A model generated the notes under the pieces. That model saw nothing but the letters and a program-made list of their open reading frames with translations, made no database searches and was not told where the DNA came from. A stretch of 64,000 nucleotides of DNA from Dactylosporangium vinaceum (GTDB lineage Bacteria > Actinomycetota > Actinomycetes > Mycobacteriales > Micromonosporaceae). This document shows positions 18,572-28,345 of this stretch, piece after piece (position 1 is the first letter of the stretch; the number at the start of each line of letters is the position of its first letter). The stretch covers positions 1,984,001-2,048,000 of the forward strand of contig NZ_CP061913.1 of NCBI RefSeq assembly GCF_019904175.1. The letters are read 5' to 3'. Made by a program: the position numbers and the translations under genes.

Positions 18572-18577
18572 TACGGT
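18572..18577 (+). promoter_or_regulatory. Leaderless -10 element (TACGGT) for ftsK
   Basis: TACGGT plus 6 nt precedes ATG 18584, selecting this start over a much longer in-frame extension into the preceding gene. Confidence 0.5.
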
Positions 18578-18583
18578 GTGACC

Positions 18584-21235
18584 ATGGCGGGTCGCACCTC
18601 CCAGGCCGGCCGCGGCGGAGGCACGTCCAACGCGCGCGGCGGTTCGAACACGCGTGCTACTCCCCGTTCCCGCGCGGCCGCACCCGCCAAGGCCACCGCG
18701 ACGAAGGCCACCGGGGGCCGATCCACCGCCACGAAGGCGTCCACGCGCGCCCGCGCGGCGAACCCGCGGACCACGCCGGTTCGCCGGCGTCGCTCGGGGG
18801 CCGTGGTCGCCACGCCGCTCGGCTACGTCGGCAAGGGCATGATCGCGGTCTGGATGGGCCTCGCGCACAGCGTCGGCTGGGGCGCCCGCGCGATCGGCCG
18901 CCAGGCCGCGACCGCGCGTGACCTCGACCCCGAGCACCGCCGCGACGGCGCCGGCCTGGCCGTCATCGGGCTCGCCGTGCTGCTCACGGCGGCGCTGTGG
19001 TTCCAGGCCGCCGGGCCGGTCGGACGCTGGCTGGCCAACCTCTGCCACACATTCATAGGCGCCGCTTCGGGAGTACTGCCGGTCCTCCTCATCATCGGCG
19101 GCGTCCGCATCATGCGGGCGGGCGGCGACCCCGACGAACACCGCGGGCGCGGCCTGGTCGGCTGGGGCGCCCTCTTCCTGGGCGGCACCGGCCTCATGCA
19201 CCTGGCCGCCGACAGCCCGACGCTCCCGGCGAAGATGGACCGGGCCGGCGGCCTGCTCGGGCGCGGGGGCGGCGGCCTGCTCGAGATGGCGGTCACCGCC
19301 TGGGTCGCGGTACCCCTCCTGCTCCTGCTGTTCGTGTTCGGCCTCCTGGTCGTGACGTCGACCCCGATCAGCCGCCTCCCGCAGCGCTGGCGCCAGCTGC
19401 GCGACCTCGCGCTCGGCCGCGTCGAGGACCCGACGCTCGTCGACGACGAGGAGGAGTTCGAGGAGCTCTACGACGAGCCCGAGGAGCGCCCGGCCCGCCG
19501 CGCGCCCGCGCGCCGCCGCCAGGGCGCGAAGGGCGGCGAGCCCGAGCCGCTGCCGCACCCGCTGGGCCTCGACCCCGACGAGATCGACTTCGACGCGGCC
19601 GCGCCTGACCTCGACCCGGACATCGTCCACGACACCGTGGTCCTGCAGCGGATGCCGGCGCCCGGGCGGAAGAAGAAGGAGCCGAAGGCGGCCGCCGAGA
19701 AGGAGCCGCCGGACCACTCGCCGATGCCCACCCGGGCCGAGCAGCTCGCGCTCACCGACGCCGACTACAAGCTCCCGCCGCCGAACCTGCTCGGCACCGG
19801 CGACGCCCCGCGCGGGCGCACCCGGGCCAACGACGAGATCATGCACGCGCTGCAGGGCGTCTTCGAGCAGTTCGGCGTCGATGCCCTCGTCACCGGCTTC
19901 ACCCGCGGCCCAACGGTCACCCGCTACGAGGTCGAGATCGGCCACGGCGTCAAGGTCGAGCGGATCACCGCGCTGTCGAAGAACATCGCCTACGCGGTGA
20001 AGTCGGCCGACGTACGCATCCAGAGCCCCATCCCGGGCAAGAGCGCGGTCGGCGTGGAGATCCCCAACTCCGACCGGGAGAACGTGGCCCTCGGCGACGT
20101 GCTGCGCTCCCGGGCCGCGACCTCCGACCAGCACCCGCTGATCGTGGCGCTGGGCAAGGACATCGAGGGCGGCTTCGTCGTGGCCAACCTGGCCAAGATG
20201 CCGCACATCCTGATCGCCGGCGCGACCGGCGCGGGCAAGTCCAGCTGCCTCAACAGCCTGCTGGTGTCGATCCTGACCCGGTCCACGCCGGACGAGGTCC
20301 GGCTGCTGCTCGTCGACCCCAAGCGCGTGGAGATGACCAGCTACGAGGGCATCCCGCACCTGGTCACCCCGATCGTGACGAACCCGAAGAAGGCCGCCGA
20401 CGCCCTCGACTGGGTCGTCGGCGAGATGGACATGCGCTACGACGACCTCGCCGCCAACGGGGTCCGCCACATCGACGACTTCAACCGCAAGGTCCGGGCC
20501 GGGCAGATCACCGCGCCGCCCGGGAGCGAGCGGGTCATCCGGCCGTACCCGTATCTGCTGGTCGTCGTCGACGAGCTCGCCGACCTCATGATGGTCGCCC
20601 CGCGCGACGTCGAGGACTCGGTCGTGCGCATCACCCAGCTGGCCCGGGCCGCCGGCATCCACCTGGTCCTGGCCACCCAGCGCCCGAGCGTCGACGTCGT
20701 CACCGGCCTGATCAAGGCCAACGTCCCGTCCCGCCTCGCCTTCGCCACCTCCAGCCTGGCCGACTCCCGGGTCATCCTCGACCAGCCCGGTGCCGAGAAG
20801 CTCATCGGCCGCGGCGACGGCCTGTTCCTGCCGATGGGCGCCTCCAAGCCCGTCCGCATCCAGGGCGCCTGGGTCAGCGAGACCGAGATCAACGACGTCG
20901 TCAAGTTCTGCAAGGACCAGCGCGAGCCCGAGTTCCGCGAGGGCGTCACCCAGAAGCGCGACGAGGGCAAGAAGAAGATCGACGAGGAGATCGGCGACGA
21001 CCTGGAGCTCCTGATCCAGGCCATCGAGCTCGTCGTGACAAGCCAGTTCGGCTCGACGAGCATGCTGCAGCGCAAGCTGCGCGTCGGCTTCGCGAAGGCC
21101 GGCCGCCTGATGGACCTCATGGAGACCCGCGGCATCGTCGGCCCCTCGGAGGGCTCGAAGGCCCGCGACGTGCTGATCAAGCCCGACTCCCTGGCCGAGG
21201 TCCTGGGCGCCCTCAAGGCCGCCGAGGACGACTGA
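18584..21235 (+). CDS. ftsK: DNA translocase FtsK/SpoIIIE
   Basis: Septal DNA pump that clears chromosomes from the division plane and supports dimer resolution. A basic Ala/Thr/Arg-rich N-terminus (about 90 residues) precedes four TM segments (about 125-290). An acidic then Pro-rich linker leads to the motor: Walker A GATGAGKSSCLNSLL near 545, Walker B LLVVVDELADLMM near 660. The C-terminal gamma winged helix (SMLQRKLRVGFAKAGRLMDL) recognises orienting DNA sequences. It is 883 residues from ATG 18584. The gene sits after rnj as in other Actinobacteria. Confidence 0.96.
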   Translation: MAGRTSQAGRGGGTSNARGGSNTRATPRSRAAAPAKATATKATGGRSTATKASTRARAANPRTTPVRRRRSGAVVATPLGYVGKGMIAVWMGLAHSVGWGARAIGRQAATARDLDPEHRRDGAGLAVIGLAVLLTAALWFQAAGPVGRWLANLCHTFIGAASGVLPVLLIIGGVRIMRAGGDPDEHRGRGLVGWGALFLGGTGLMHLAADSPTLPAKMDRAGGLLGRGGGGLLEMAVTAWVAVPLLLLLFVFGLLVVTSTPISRLPQRWRQLRDLALGRVEDPTLVDDEEEFEELYDEPEERPARRAPARRRQGAKGGEPEPLPHPLGLDPDEIDFDAAAPDLDPDIVHDTVVLQRMPAPGRKKKEPKAAAEKEPPDHSPMPTRAEQLALTDADYKLPPPNLLGTGDAPRGRTRANDEIMHALQGVFEQFGVDALVTGFTRGPTVTRYEVEIGHGVKVERITALSKNIAYAVKSADVRIQSPIPGKSAVGVEIPNSDRENVALGDVLRSRAATSDQHPLIVALGKDIEGGFVVANLAKMPHILIAGATGAGKSSCLNSLLVSILTRSTPDEVRLLLVDPKRVEMTSYEGIPHLVTPIVTNPKKAADALDWVVGEMDMRYDDLAANGVRHIDDFNRKVRAGQITAPPGSERVIRPYPYLLVVVDELADLMMVAPRDVEDSVVRITQLARAAGIHLVLATQRPSVDVVTGLIKANVPSRLAFATSSLADSRVILDQPGAEKLIGRGDGLFLPMGASKPVRIQGAWVSETEINDVVKFCKDQREPEFREGVTQKRDEGKKKIDEEIGDDLELLIQAIELVVTSQFGSTSMLQRKLRVGFAKAGRLMDLMETRGIVGPSEGSKARDVLIKPDSLAEVLGALKAAEDD

Positions 21236-21245
21236 CAGCCGCTTC

Positions 21246-22166
21246 GTGCTCGCCGCGTTCGTGCCGATCTGGGCCCTCACCGCAGTCGGCTTCCTCACCG
21301 GGCGCACGGGCGTCCTGGGCCCGGCGGCGGTGGACGTCCTCGGCCGCTTCGTGTTCTACGTCGCCATGCCCGCCGCGCTGCTCAACACCCTGACCCGCCA
21401 GCCGGTCGGCGGCCCGGCCGGCCGCGCGGTCGCGGCCTTCGCCCTGGCCACCGCGCTCATCGGGGCGGCCGGATTCGCCGCCGCCCGCTGGATCTTCAAG
21501 CGCCCCCTGGCCGGGCAGACGATCGCCGGCATGGCTTCCGGCTACGTCAACGCCGGCAACCTCGGCATCCCGGTCGCGGTGCAGGTGCTCGGCGACGCAG
21601 GCTTCATCGCCGTCGTCCTGCTCATCCAGACGACGATCCTGACCCCGCTCATCCTGGGCACCCTCGACGTGGCGCAGAGCGAGCACGCGTCCGGGCGGTG
21701 GCGGCGCCTGTTGACGGTGCCGCTGCGGAGCCCCGTGATGCTGGCCTGCCTGGCCGGGGTCGTCCTGGGCGCGCTGCACGTCCACCTGCCCCGCCTCCTG
21801 GGCGACGCGGTGGCGCTGCTCGGCAATGCGGCAGTACCCTCGGCGCTCGTTGCATTGGGCCTTTCCCTGGTGCCGCGAGAGCCCGGCGCCGGCGAGCCGA
21901 GGCGGCCGGTCGAGGTGACGCTGTCGGTACTGCTCAAGTCGCTCCTGCAGCCACTGCTGTGCTTCGTCCTGGCCCGGTTCGTGTTCGACCTGTCGGGGGC
22001 GGCGCTCCTGGCGGTGGTCCTGTGCTCGGCGCTGCCCACAGCCCAGAACACGTTCGTCTTCGCCCGCGCATACGGGGTGGACGGCACGTTCGCCCGGGAC
22101 GTGATCGTGGCGTCGACGGCGCTGTCCATGGCCACGCTGACGGTGGCCGCGACGCTGTTGCAGTAG
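21246..22166 (+). CDS. AEC family (auxin efflux carrier-like) transporter
   Basis: Polytopic membrane carrier of the AEC/BASS-type fold, probably exporting or exchanging organic anions. About ten TM segments are visible. The family features are FVPIWALTAVGFLTGR at the N-terminus, FVFYVAMPAALLNTL, and ASGYVNAGNLGIPVAV near residue 98 with the conserved Asn-Gly-Asn. The C-terminal SALPTAQNTFVFARAYG is the second crossover motif. At 306 residues it is usual length. The GTG start lies 10 nt after the ftsK stop. The substrate is unknown. Confidence 0.88.
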   Translation: MLAAFVPIWALTAVGFLTGRTGVLGPAAVDVLGRFVFYVAMPAALLNTLTRQPVGGPAGRAVAAFALATALIGAAGFAAARWIFKRPLAGQTIAGMASGYVNAGNLGIPVAVQVLGDAGFIAVVLLIQTTILTPLILGTLDVAQSEHASGRWRRLLTVPLRSPVMLACLAGVVLGALHVHLPRLLGDAVALLGNAAVPSALVALGLSLVPREPGAGEPRRPVEVTLSVLLKSLLQPLLCFVLARFVFDLSGAALLAVVLCSALPTAQNTFVFARAYGVDGTFARDVIVASTALSMATLTVAATLLQ

Positions 22167-22245
22167 ATCGCCGCTCGCGGTCCTGCGTCGCCGCGGACCG
22201 TGAACCGCTGCGGTCTGCCTCATATGTCGGGCGCGCTGGTGGGGA

Positions 22246-22317
22246 CGATATGTCGGGCGCTGGCGCGCCACGACATATCGGACTTATCGCCTGTCGGGAG
22301 ATTTGTCGGTTTTCTCT
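22246..22317 (+). repeat. Dispersed inverted-repeat element, copy 1
   Basis: CGATATGTCG (22246-22255) and CGACATATCG (22271-22280) flank a palindromic TGGCGCGCCA. A conserved tail containing GACTTATCGCC and GAGATTTGTCG extends to about 22317. A half copy (CATATGTCGGGCGCG) lies just upstream at about 22221. It is located 3' of the AEC transporter gene. Related copies lie at 25.8, 34.5 and 63.8 kb. Confidence 0.85.
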
Positions 22318-22398
22318 GATGAGCGAGGTTCTCGGCCGCGGTGGCTGCGGGAGAGTCTTGACACCTTGGTGACACCTGGGGGCTGGGAGACTTGGGGT

Positions 22399-23166
22399 GT
22401 GGCGGATGAGGAGATGGATGTGCTGGCGGCTCTGGCCGATCCGCGGCGGCGGGCGGTGTACGAGCTCGTGGCCGCGGCCGGCGACGACGCAGTCAGCCGG
22501 GACCGGGTCGCGGAGGCGCTCGAGATCGGGCGCAACCTCGCCGCGCACCATCTCGACAAGCTGGCCGAGGCCGGGCTCCTGGAGGTGGAGTTCGCGCGGC
22601 TGAGCGGGCGCAACGGGCCGGGGGCTGGACGACCCTCGAAGTTGTACCGCCGATCGGCCACCGAGCACTCGGTGAGCCTGCCGCCCCGGGAGTATCGGGT
22701 GCTCGCTGAGGTCTTCGCGGAGGCCGTCGCGGAGGCGGGTGTGGAGCCGGTGCTCTACGCGGCCGCGCGCCGGACCGGGGCTCGCATCGCCCAGGAGGCG
22801 ATGGCTGCGGCGGCCAGGGCGGACTCGGGGGCGGCGTCGGTGGTCGGTTCGGACTCGGCGCTGTCGCCGCGGTTGGCGAGCAGCTCCGGATCTGGAGCGG
22901 GGCTCGTGCCGGTGGAGGCGACGCTGCGCGAGCTGGGGTACGAGCCCTATGCCGATGGGGCGGTATGGCGGCTGCGGAACTGCCCGTTCGACTCGGTGGC
23001 GCGGACGCACCCCGGGGTGGTCTGCGGGGCGAATCTGGCGCTGCTGCAGGGTGCGTTCGGGGATCGGGTGCGGATCGATCCGGGGCCGCTGGGGTGTTGT
23101 GTGGTCGTGGATCGGGCGGAATCGGGGGCGGAAGGGGGTACTAAAAACAATGGTGATTTGTTTTAG
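22399..23166 (+). CDS. ArsR-like winged-helix regulator with C-terminal Cys cluster
   Basis: Transcriptional regulator: an N-terminal winged helix (ALADPRRRAVYELV, then IGRNLAAHHLDKLAEAGLLE as recognition helix). The C-terminal domain ends with four Cys: one in RNCPFDSV, one 14 residues later in GVVCGANL, and a CC pair in GPLGCCVVV. This arrangement resembles SufR-like and related regulators that bind a metal or Fe-S cluster, so redox or metal sensing is plausible but unproven. The start is uncertain: GTG 22399 is favoured because the frame upstream covers a TTGACA element and the palindrome CACCTTGGTG (22362-22371). GTG further upstream is possible. Its stop overlaps the next gene's -10. Confidence 0.75.
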   Translation: MADEEMDVLAALADPRRRAVYELVAAAGDDAVSRDRVAEALEIGRNLAAHHLDKLAEAGLLEVEFARLSGRNGPGAGRPSKLYRRSATEHSVSLPPREYRVLAEVFAEAVAEAGVEPVLYAAARRTGARIAQEAMAAAARADSGAASVVGSDSALSPRLASSSGSGAGLVPVEATLRELGYEPYADGAVWRLRNCPFDSVARTHPGVVCGANLALLQGAFGDRVRIDPGPLGCCVVVDRAESGAEGGTKNNGDLF

Positions 23167-23169
23167 AAT
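23164..23169 (+). promoter_or_regulatory. Leaderless -10 (TAGAAT) overlapping the upstream stop codon
   Basis: TAGAAT includes the TAG stop of the regulator gene and lies 6 nt before ATG 23176. The sequence just upstream is unusually A/T-rich for this genome, as expected of a strong promoter. Confidence 0.6.
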
Positions 23170-23175
23170 GCGGCC

Positions 23176-23619
23176 ATGACTTCTCAGCTGGCTCAGCTCA
23201 ACGTCGGTGTCCCCGTGGGGCCGCGGGACGATCCGCGCATGGCGGGGTTCTACGCCGACATCGACCGGATCAACGAGATGGCCGACGGGTGGCCGGGGTT
23301 CGTGTGGCGGCTCGTCGACGAGTCGGGAGCCGATGCGACGTCGCTGCGGCCGTTCGGCGGGGACCTCATGGTGAACATGTCGGTGTGGACGTCGCTCGAG
23401 GCGTTGCGCGAGTACACCTTCCGTAGCGGGCACTTGGACGTTCTGCGACGGCGGCGGGAGTGGTTCGTGCCGCTCGGCGAGGCGCATCACGTGATGTGGT
23501 GGGTGCCGGAGGGGCACCGGCCGACGCTCGGTGAGGCGCGCGAACGACTTGACCTGCTGCGCAGTGCGGGCCCCACGGAGAAGGCGTTCACGTTCCGGGA
23601 CACGTTCGCGGCCATCTGA
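23176..23619 (+). CDS. DUF3291 protein
   Basis: Cytoplasmic protein of unknown function, 147 residues. The family features are [21 protein letters not shown] at the N-terminus, [32 protein letters not shown] and [14 protein letters not shown]. The fold is expected to be a ferredoxin-like alpha/beta (dimeric barrel) domain. It has its own leaderless promoter, suggesting expression separate from the regulator upstream. No operon partner is evident. Confidence 0.85.
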   Translation: MTSQLAQLNVGVPVGPRDDPRMAGFYADIDRINEMADGWPGFVWRLVDESGADATSLRPFGGDLMVNMSVWTSLEALREYTFRSGHLDVLRRRREWFVPLGEAHHVMWWVPEGHRPTLGEARERLDLLRSAGPTEKAFTFRDTFAAI

Positions 23620-23656
23620 GGGCGGATCCGCTCCGCAAAATGTCAGCCCTGGTCGG

Positions 23657-23662
23657 TACCCT
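23657..23662 (+). promoter_or_regulatory. Leaderless -10 element (TACCCT) for rimO
   Basis: TACCCT plus 7 nt precedes ATG 23670. ATGTCAGCC sits 17 nt upstream, the same position as TTGTC in the recA-type promoters, but with a first-base mismatch. Confidence 0.5.
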
Positions 23663-23669
23663 CGACAGC

Positions 23670-25109
23670 ATGTCCACCAACGCTGACCGTCGCGTAGCCC
23701 TGCTCACCCTGGGCTGTGCCCGCAATGAGGTGGACTCCGAGGAGCTCGCCGCCCGGCTCGCCGAGGGTGGCTGGGCGGTGACCACCGATGGCACCGACGC
23801 CGACGTGGTGCTCGTCAACACGTGCGGGTTCGTGGCCAAGGCCAAGCAGGACTCGATCGACACGCTGCTGGCGGCGTCCGACACCGGGGCGAAGGTGGTG
23901 GCGACCGGCTGCCTGGCCGAGCGGTACGGCGACCAGCTGGCGGGAGAGCTGCCGGAGGCCGACGCGGTGCTCGGGTTCGACCACTATCCGGACATGGCGG
24001 CCCGGCTCGACGCGATCCTGGCCGGCGAGAAGATCGCCTCGCACGCGCCCCGCGACCGGCGCACGCTGCTCCCGCTGACCCCGGTCGCCCGCCGCGAGGC
24101 CGCCGTGATCACGCCGGGGCACCTGCCGGCCCACCTGCGGGGGGTCATGCGGCAGCGGCTCGAGCACGGCCCGGTCGCGCCGCTCAAGCTGGCCAGCGGG
24201 TGCGACAGGCGGTGCGCGTTCTGCGCGATCCCGTCGTTCCGGGGCGCCTTCGTGTCGCGGACGCCCGACGAGATCCTGGCCGAGGCCGAGTGGCTCGGGC
24301 AGCACGGCGTGCGCGAGCTGGTGCTCGTGAGTGAGAACTCCACGTCCTACGGGAAGGATCTCGGCGACCCGCGCCTCCTGGAGAAGCTGCTGCCCCAGCT
24401 GGCGACGACCGCCGGGATCGTGCGGGTGCGCGTCTCCTACCTGCAGCCGGCCGAGACGCGGCCCGGGCTGATCGAGGCGATCGCGACGACGCCGGGGGTC
24501 GCGCCGTACTTCGACCTGTCGTTCCAGCACTCCAGCGAGCCGGTGCTGCGGCGGATGCGCCGGTTCGGGTCGACGGAGCGGTTCCTGGATCTGCTGGCGA
24601 CGGTACGGAAGCTGGATCCTGAGGCCGGAGCGCGCAGTAACGTCATCGTCGGCTTCCCGGGCGAGACCAGGCAGGACGTCGACGAGCTCGCGCGGTTCCT
24701 GACCGAGGCGCGGCTCGACGCGATCGGCGTCTTCGACTACAGCGACGAGGACGGCACCGAGGCGGCCGGGCTGCCGGACAAGGTTTCGGCGGCGACCGTC
24801 AAGAAGCGGTACGACTGGATGAGCGCGCTCGCCGAGGAGCTCTGCGCCCAGCGCGCCGGCGACCGCATCGGCTCGATCGTCGACGTGCTCGTGGACACCG
24901 TGGAGCGCCACCCCGACGGCGTCGACGTCGAGGGCCGCGGCGCCCACCAGGCCCCCGAGGTCGACGGCTCGACGACCCTCGTGGCCGGCGGCAACCTCGA
25001 CCCGGCCTCCCTGCGCCCCGGCGACCTCGTCCGGGCCAAGGTCACGGAGAGCATGGGCGTCGACCTGATCGCCACCCCGACCGAGCTCCTCAGCCCGGCG
25101 GCGCCATGA
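23670..25109 (+). CDS. rimO: Ribosomal protein S12 methylthiotransferase RimO
   Basis: Radical-SAM enzyme that methylthiolates the conserved Asp of ribosomal protein S12. The N-terminal UPF0004 domain has Cys in [20 protein letters not shown] and ATGCLAERY (first Fe-S cluster). The radical-SAM CxxxCxxC is [17 protein letters not shown] near residue 180. The C-terminal TRAM domain closes a 479-residue protein of normal length. The start is set by the leaderless promoter. Its stop overlaps pgsA by 4 nt (ATGA at 25106-25109). Confidence 0.96.
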   Translation: MSTNADRRVALLTLGCARNEVDSEELAARLAEGGWAVTTDGTDADVVLVNTCGFVAKAKQDSIDTLLAASDTGAKVVATGCLAERYGDQLAGELPEADAVLGFDHYPDMAARLDAILAGEKIASHAPRDRRTLLPLTPVARREAAVITPGHLPAHLRGVMRQRLEHGPVAPLKLASGCDRRCAFCAIPSFRGAFVSRTPDEILAEAEWLGQHGVRELVLVSENSTSYGKDLGDPRLLEKLLPQLATTAGIVRVRVSYLQPAETRPGLIEAIATTPGVAPYFDLSFQHSSEPVLRRMRRFGSTERFLDLLATVRKLDPEAGARSNVIVGFPGETRQDVDELARFLTEARLDAIGVFDYSDEDGTEAAGLPDKVSAATVKKRYDWMSALAEELCAQRAGDRIGSIVDVLVDTVERHPDGVDVEGRGAHQAPEVDGSTTLVAGGNLDPASLRPGDLVRAKVTESMGVDLIATPTELLSPAAP

Positions 25110-25804
25110 CCGTTCCGGAGCCGAGCGGGGGGGCCTTGGCCGGTCCAGACCGCAGCGGAAGGATGGGAGCGCTCAAGCCCGTCCCGCTGCTCAACGCGGC
25201 GAACGTCCTGACCGTCGCGCGGATGGTGCTCGTACCCGTCTTCGTCCTGTGCGTCGTCGCCAGCCGCATGACCCACGACGGCTGGCAGCTCGCCGCAGGT
25301 CTGATCTTCATCGTGGCCTCCGCCACCGACTACGTCGACGGCTGGATCGCCCGCGCCCACAACCTGGTCACCTCGTTCGGCAAGGTCGCCGACCCGATTG
25401 CCGACAAGGCCCTGACCGGCGCCGCCCTAGTCCTGCTGTCCTTCTACGACCGGCTGCCCTGGTGGGTGACCGCCCTCATCCTGGTCCGGGAGTGGGGCGT
25501 GACCGCGCTGCGCTTCTGGGTGCTCCGGCACGGGGTCATGCCGGCCAGCCGGGGTGGCAAGGCGAAGACGGCGCTGCAGATCCTGGCCATCGGGTGGTAC
25601 CTCACGCCGCTGCCCCATGCCCTGGCGCTGATCGGCCCCTGGCTGATGGCCGCGGCGGTCATCGTGACGGTGCTGACGGGCGCCGACTACGTCCTGCGGG
25701 CGATTCGCATCCGCCGCGACTCCCTGGCCCGAGGCGGTTCCATGCCCCCGATCCCGAACGCCGCTCCGGCCGTCGCCCCGCAGGCGGACGAGCCCGTCGC
25801 TTAA
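25106..25804 (+). CDS. pgsA: CDP-diacylglycerol-glycerol-3-phosphate phosphatidyltransferase
   Basis: Membrane CDP-alcohol phosphatidyltransferase that makes phosphatidylglycerol-phosphate from CDP-diacylglycerol and glycerol-3-phosphate. The diagnostic D-G-x2-A-R-x8-G-x3-D-x3-D motif is seen as [10 protein letters not shown] followed by [11 protein letters not shown] near residue 80-100. Several TM segments follow. The N-terminal 25 residues are polar and variable. The gene is translationally coupled to rimO. In mycobacteria a pgsA paralogue likewise sits next to the clgR-psp region, a context preserved here. Confidence 0.93.
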   Translation: MTVPEPSGGALAGPDRSGRMGALKPVPLLNAANVLTVARMVLVPVFVLCVVASRMTHDGWQLAAGLIFIVASATDYVDGWIARAHNLVTSFGKVADPIADKALTGAALVLLSFYDRLPWWVTALILVREWGVTALRFWVLRHGVMPASRGGKAKTALQILAIGWYLTPLPHALALIGPWLMAAAVIVTVLTGADYVLRAIRIRRDSLARGGSMPPIPNAAPAVAPQADEPVA

Positions 25805-25827
25805 GCCGATCGCGTTGGCTGCGGGCT

Positions 25828-25897
25828 CGATATGTCGGGCGCTGGCGCGCCTCGACATATCGGATTTATCGCCCGTCAGGAGATTTGTCGTAATTTT
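25828..25897 (+). repeat. Dispersed inverted-repeat element, copy 2
   Basis: CGATATGTCG (25828-25837) pairs with CGACATATCG (25853-25862). The conserved tail GATTTATCGCCC and GAGATTTGTCG extends to about 25897. It is nearly identical to copy 1 over about 65 bp, and located directly 3' of pgsA. Confidence 0.85.
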
Positions 25898-26012
25898 AGC
25901 CGTCGCCAGCCAAGATCACCGCTGGCGGCGCCGGTTCGGGGGTTGACGTACCGATGATCCATCCGGGGGAGTAGAGAGGAACCGGGTGGCCGCGGCTTCG
26001 GGAGGAGATCGG

Positions 26013-26501
26013 GTGCACGCAGAGCGGATCTTGGCAGCATTGCGGGACCGGGGCGAGACCCTGGCCGTGGCCGAGTCGCTGACAGGAGGCCTGCTGGCGG
26101 CGGCCTTCGTCGAGGTACCGGGCGCGAGCCGAGTGTTCCGCGGAGGCATCGTGGCGTACGCAACAGAGCTCAAAGCAAAACTCCTGGGGGTACCGCCACC
26201 GCTCCTTTCATCCCATGGGCCCGTCGACCCCGCGGTCGCCGCGGCGCTCGCGGCCGGCGCGCGGGAGCGCTGCGGAGCCGACTGGGCCGCCGCCACGACC
26301 GGGGTCGCCGGACCGGACCCACAGGCAGGTCAGCCGGTCGGCCGGGTGTACGTCGCAGTCGTCGGACCGCCCGCCTCCCGCGGCGAACCGGACCGCGTCG
26401 AAGTGCGGGAACTCACCCTTCCGGGCGACCGCGCGGCCATCCGGGGCGGTGCCGTGGACGCCGCGGTGGGCCTGCTGGCCGAGACCCTCGCCCTCGTCTG
26501 A
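26013..26501 (+). CDS. cinA: CinA C-terminal domain protein (nicotinamide-nucleotide amidase PncC-like)
   Basis: Stand-alone CinA C-terminal domain, the type that deamidates nicotinamide mononucleotide in NAD salvage. Signature motifs are [40 protein letters not shown] and [20 protein letters not shown]. At about 162 residues it matches single-domain PncC. GTG 26013 is preferred because GGAGGA lies at 26001-26006; GTG 25986 in frame would add nine residues. It is followed by clgR, a linkage conserved in Actinobacteria (cinA-clgR or pgsA-clgR). Confidence 0.93.
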   Translation: MHAERILAALRDRGETLAVAESLTGGLLAAAFVEVPGASRVFRGGIVAYATELKAKLLGVPPPLLSSHGPVDPAVAAALAAGARERCGADWAAATTGVAGPDPQAGQPVGRVYVAVVGPPASRGEPDRVEVRELTLPGDRAAIRGGAVDAAVGLLAETLALV

Positions 26502-26617
26502 GGCTGCCGGAGGGTCTTCGGAACGGCGGGGCAGGGTGTCGATCGGCTCCGCACCAGGTACCGTGGCGGGTACCAGTTTTTCGCGGTCTTGCCAGCTGCG
26601 TCAGAGGGGGTGCCACC

Positions 26618-27190
26618 GTGCTGCTTCGTCGGGTGATCGGTGACGCGCTGCGCGCGCGACGGCAGGCCCAGCATCGGACCCTCCGCGAGGTGTCGACCGC
26701 GGCGAACGTGAGCCTCGGCTACCTGTCGGAGATCGAGCGCGGGCAGAAGGAAGCGTCGAGCGAGCTGCTGGCCGCGATCTGCGAGGCGCTGGGCGCCGCG
26801 CTGTCCGAGGTACTGCGCGACGTGAGCGACACCCTGGCCCTGAACGAGGACCTCCCACCGGTGCTCGTCCCGGTCGGCGCCCCGGACCCGACCTCGGACT
26901 CCGCCTCAAGCGCAGCCGACCAGTCCGCCGCGCCCGTCACGACGCCCGCGGCCGCTCCGACCAGCACTCCGGCCGCCACCCCCGAGCCGGTCCCCGCCGG
27001 CGCAAGCGCGTCCGCCTCGGCCTCCACCGACGCTCCGCAGGCCCGCCTGATGCGCGGCAAGCCCAAGGCCAAGCTCTCGACCGACGCCAAGATCTCGGTA
27101 GCCGTCCACCACGACGGCCCTCTGAAGACCACCCTGCGCGCCACCCGAGGCCCGGCCGACCGCGAACGCGACGTCGTCTACGCGGCCTGA
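26618..27190 (+). CDS. clgR: ClgR-type XRE family transcriptional regulator
   Basis: Helix-turn-helix activator of Clp protease and membrane-stress genes in Actinobacteria. The N-terminal HTH_XRE domain (about residues 5-65) has [37 protein letters not shown] and AICEALG, closely resembling ClgR. The remainder is an Ala/Pro/Thr-rich disordered tail of about 110 residues, longer than usual, ending in a basic segment. A GTG start follows AGAGGGGG at 26603-26610. In mycobacteria clgR directly precedes pspA; here it is separated from the psp genes by repeats and two extra genes. Confidence 0.88.
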   Translation: MLLRRVIGDALRARRQAQHRTLREVSTAANVSLGYLSEIERGQKEASSELLAAICEALGAALSEVLRDVSDTLALNEDLPPVLVPVGAPDPTSDSASSAADQSAAPVTTPAAAPTSTPAATPEPVPAGASASASASTDAPQARLMRGKPKAKLSTDAKISVAVHHDGPLKTTLRATRGPADRERDVVYAA

Positions 27191-27424
27191 CCAGCACATT
27201 CTTAGCCTGTTCCCGCGGCGCGGTTCGTTCCTGGGGTCTGCGCGCCTGAACCGGCTGGGGTCAATTGGGCCGTGGTTGACCTTCCGCGTGTGAGCTACGA
27301 GTCGTCGAGATTGCCGCCGCCGCTCGAAGCCGAGAGGCCGGCCGTGCTGCGCCCCTGATTCGTCTGCATGGTTCCTGCTCAGCCACATCCATCCATGCCC
27401 AGCTCACAGTGCCTCATGCCGCGC

Positions 27425-28345
27425 TCGATGCCCGCGCGTCCGCGCGGCAGCGACCCGTCGGGGACGAGCCGGGTCAGGCGTCGTCCACGCCTGTGCGTCC
27501 ACGCAATCTCTGAGACTCACGTGCCGTGCATCGTCCGCGCCCCCACGCCAGCCTGGGGCTCATGCGTCCGCACGTCGTCCACGCCTATGCGCCCACGCGG
27601 ACGTGCTCACGCGTCCGCGCGCACGACTGACTCACGCTTCCGCGCGTCGCCAAGACACCCAACCCCGTCGTCCCAGGGCCGCGCTGCTCGTCTACGCCTC
27701 CGCAGGCGAGCCCCTCATTGACGCGTCCGATCGCACCGTCCGGCCCGCGTTTCCGACCGTGTCGCATGGTCTGAGCGTTCGAGGGCGCCGTGGGGTCTGC
27801 ACGTTCGGGAGTGCCCCAGGAGTCGCGCGTCCGAGCATGCCCAGGAGCCCCGCGTCCGCGCGCGTCGCCTGGCCTGCGCGTCCGCGCACGCCGCACGAGC
27901 CGCGCGTCCGCACGAGCCGCGCGTCCGCACGAGCCGCGCGTCCGCACGAGCCGCGCGTCCGCACGAACCGCGCGTTGCGTGGCCTGCGCGTCGTTTGCGA
28001 TGCAAGGATGCGCGTCCGAGCGAGCCGCACGAGGCGCGTCTGAGCGCGTCGCACGTGCCCCGCATCTGAGCCAGCCGCAAGTGCCGCGCGTCCGAGCGAG
28101 CGGCAGGAGTCGCGCGTCCGGGCGTTGCTTGGCCTGCGCGTCGGGCATGGTGCACAGACGCGCAGCTGAGCGCGCCGCACGGGCTGGGCGTCCGCGCGCG
28201 CTGTGGGAGCCGTGCGTCCGAGCGCGTCGCACGAGCCGCGCGTCTGAGCGTGCAGCAGGAGTCGCGCGTCCGAGCGTGCGGCAGGAGTCGCGCGTCCGCG
28301 CGTTGCATGGTCTGCGCGTCCGAGCGGGCTCCAGGGCTGCGCGTC
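27425..28345. repeat. GCGCGTCCG-rich repeat region between clgR and VWA gene
   Basis: Roughly 0.9 kb packed with GCGCGTCCG(C/A)GCG words, including at least four head-to-tail copies of an 18-bp unit (CGCACGAGCCGCGCGTCC) near 27890-27970 and looser ~33-bp units (GAGCGTGCGGCAGGAGTCGC-type) near 28240-28310. Long frames are open on both strands as a by-product of the repeats. No conserved protein sequence is visible, so I call no gene between 27191 and 28630. Confidence 0.8.

Noticed and set aside
14778..21235. Search for tRNA or rRNA genes in intergenic gaps
   Set aside because: Gaps in the core gene cluster are too short or repeat-filled, and no cloverleaf with T-arm GTTCGA-type consensus was recognised.
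27890..27975. CRISPR-like short repeats
   Set aside because: Units are head-to-tail without unique spacers, and no cas genes are present.
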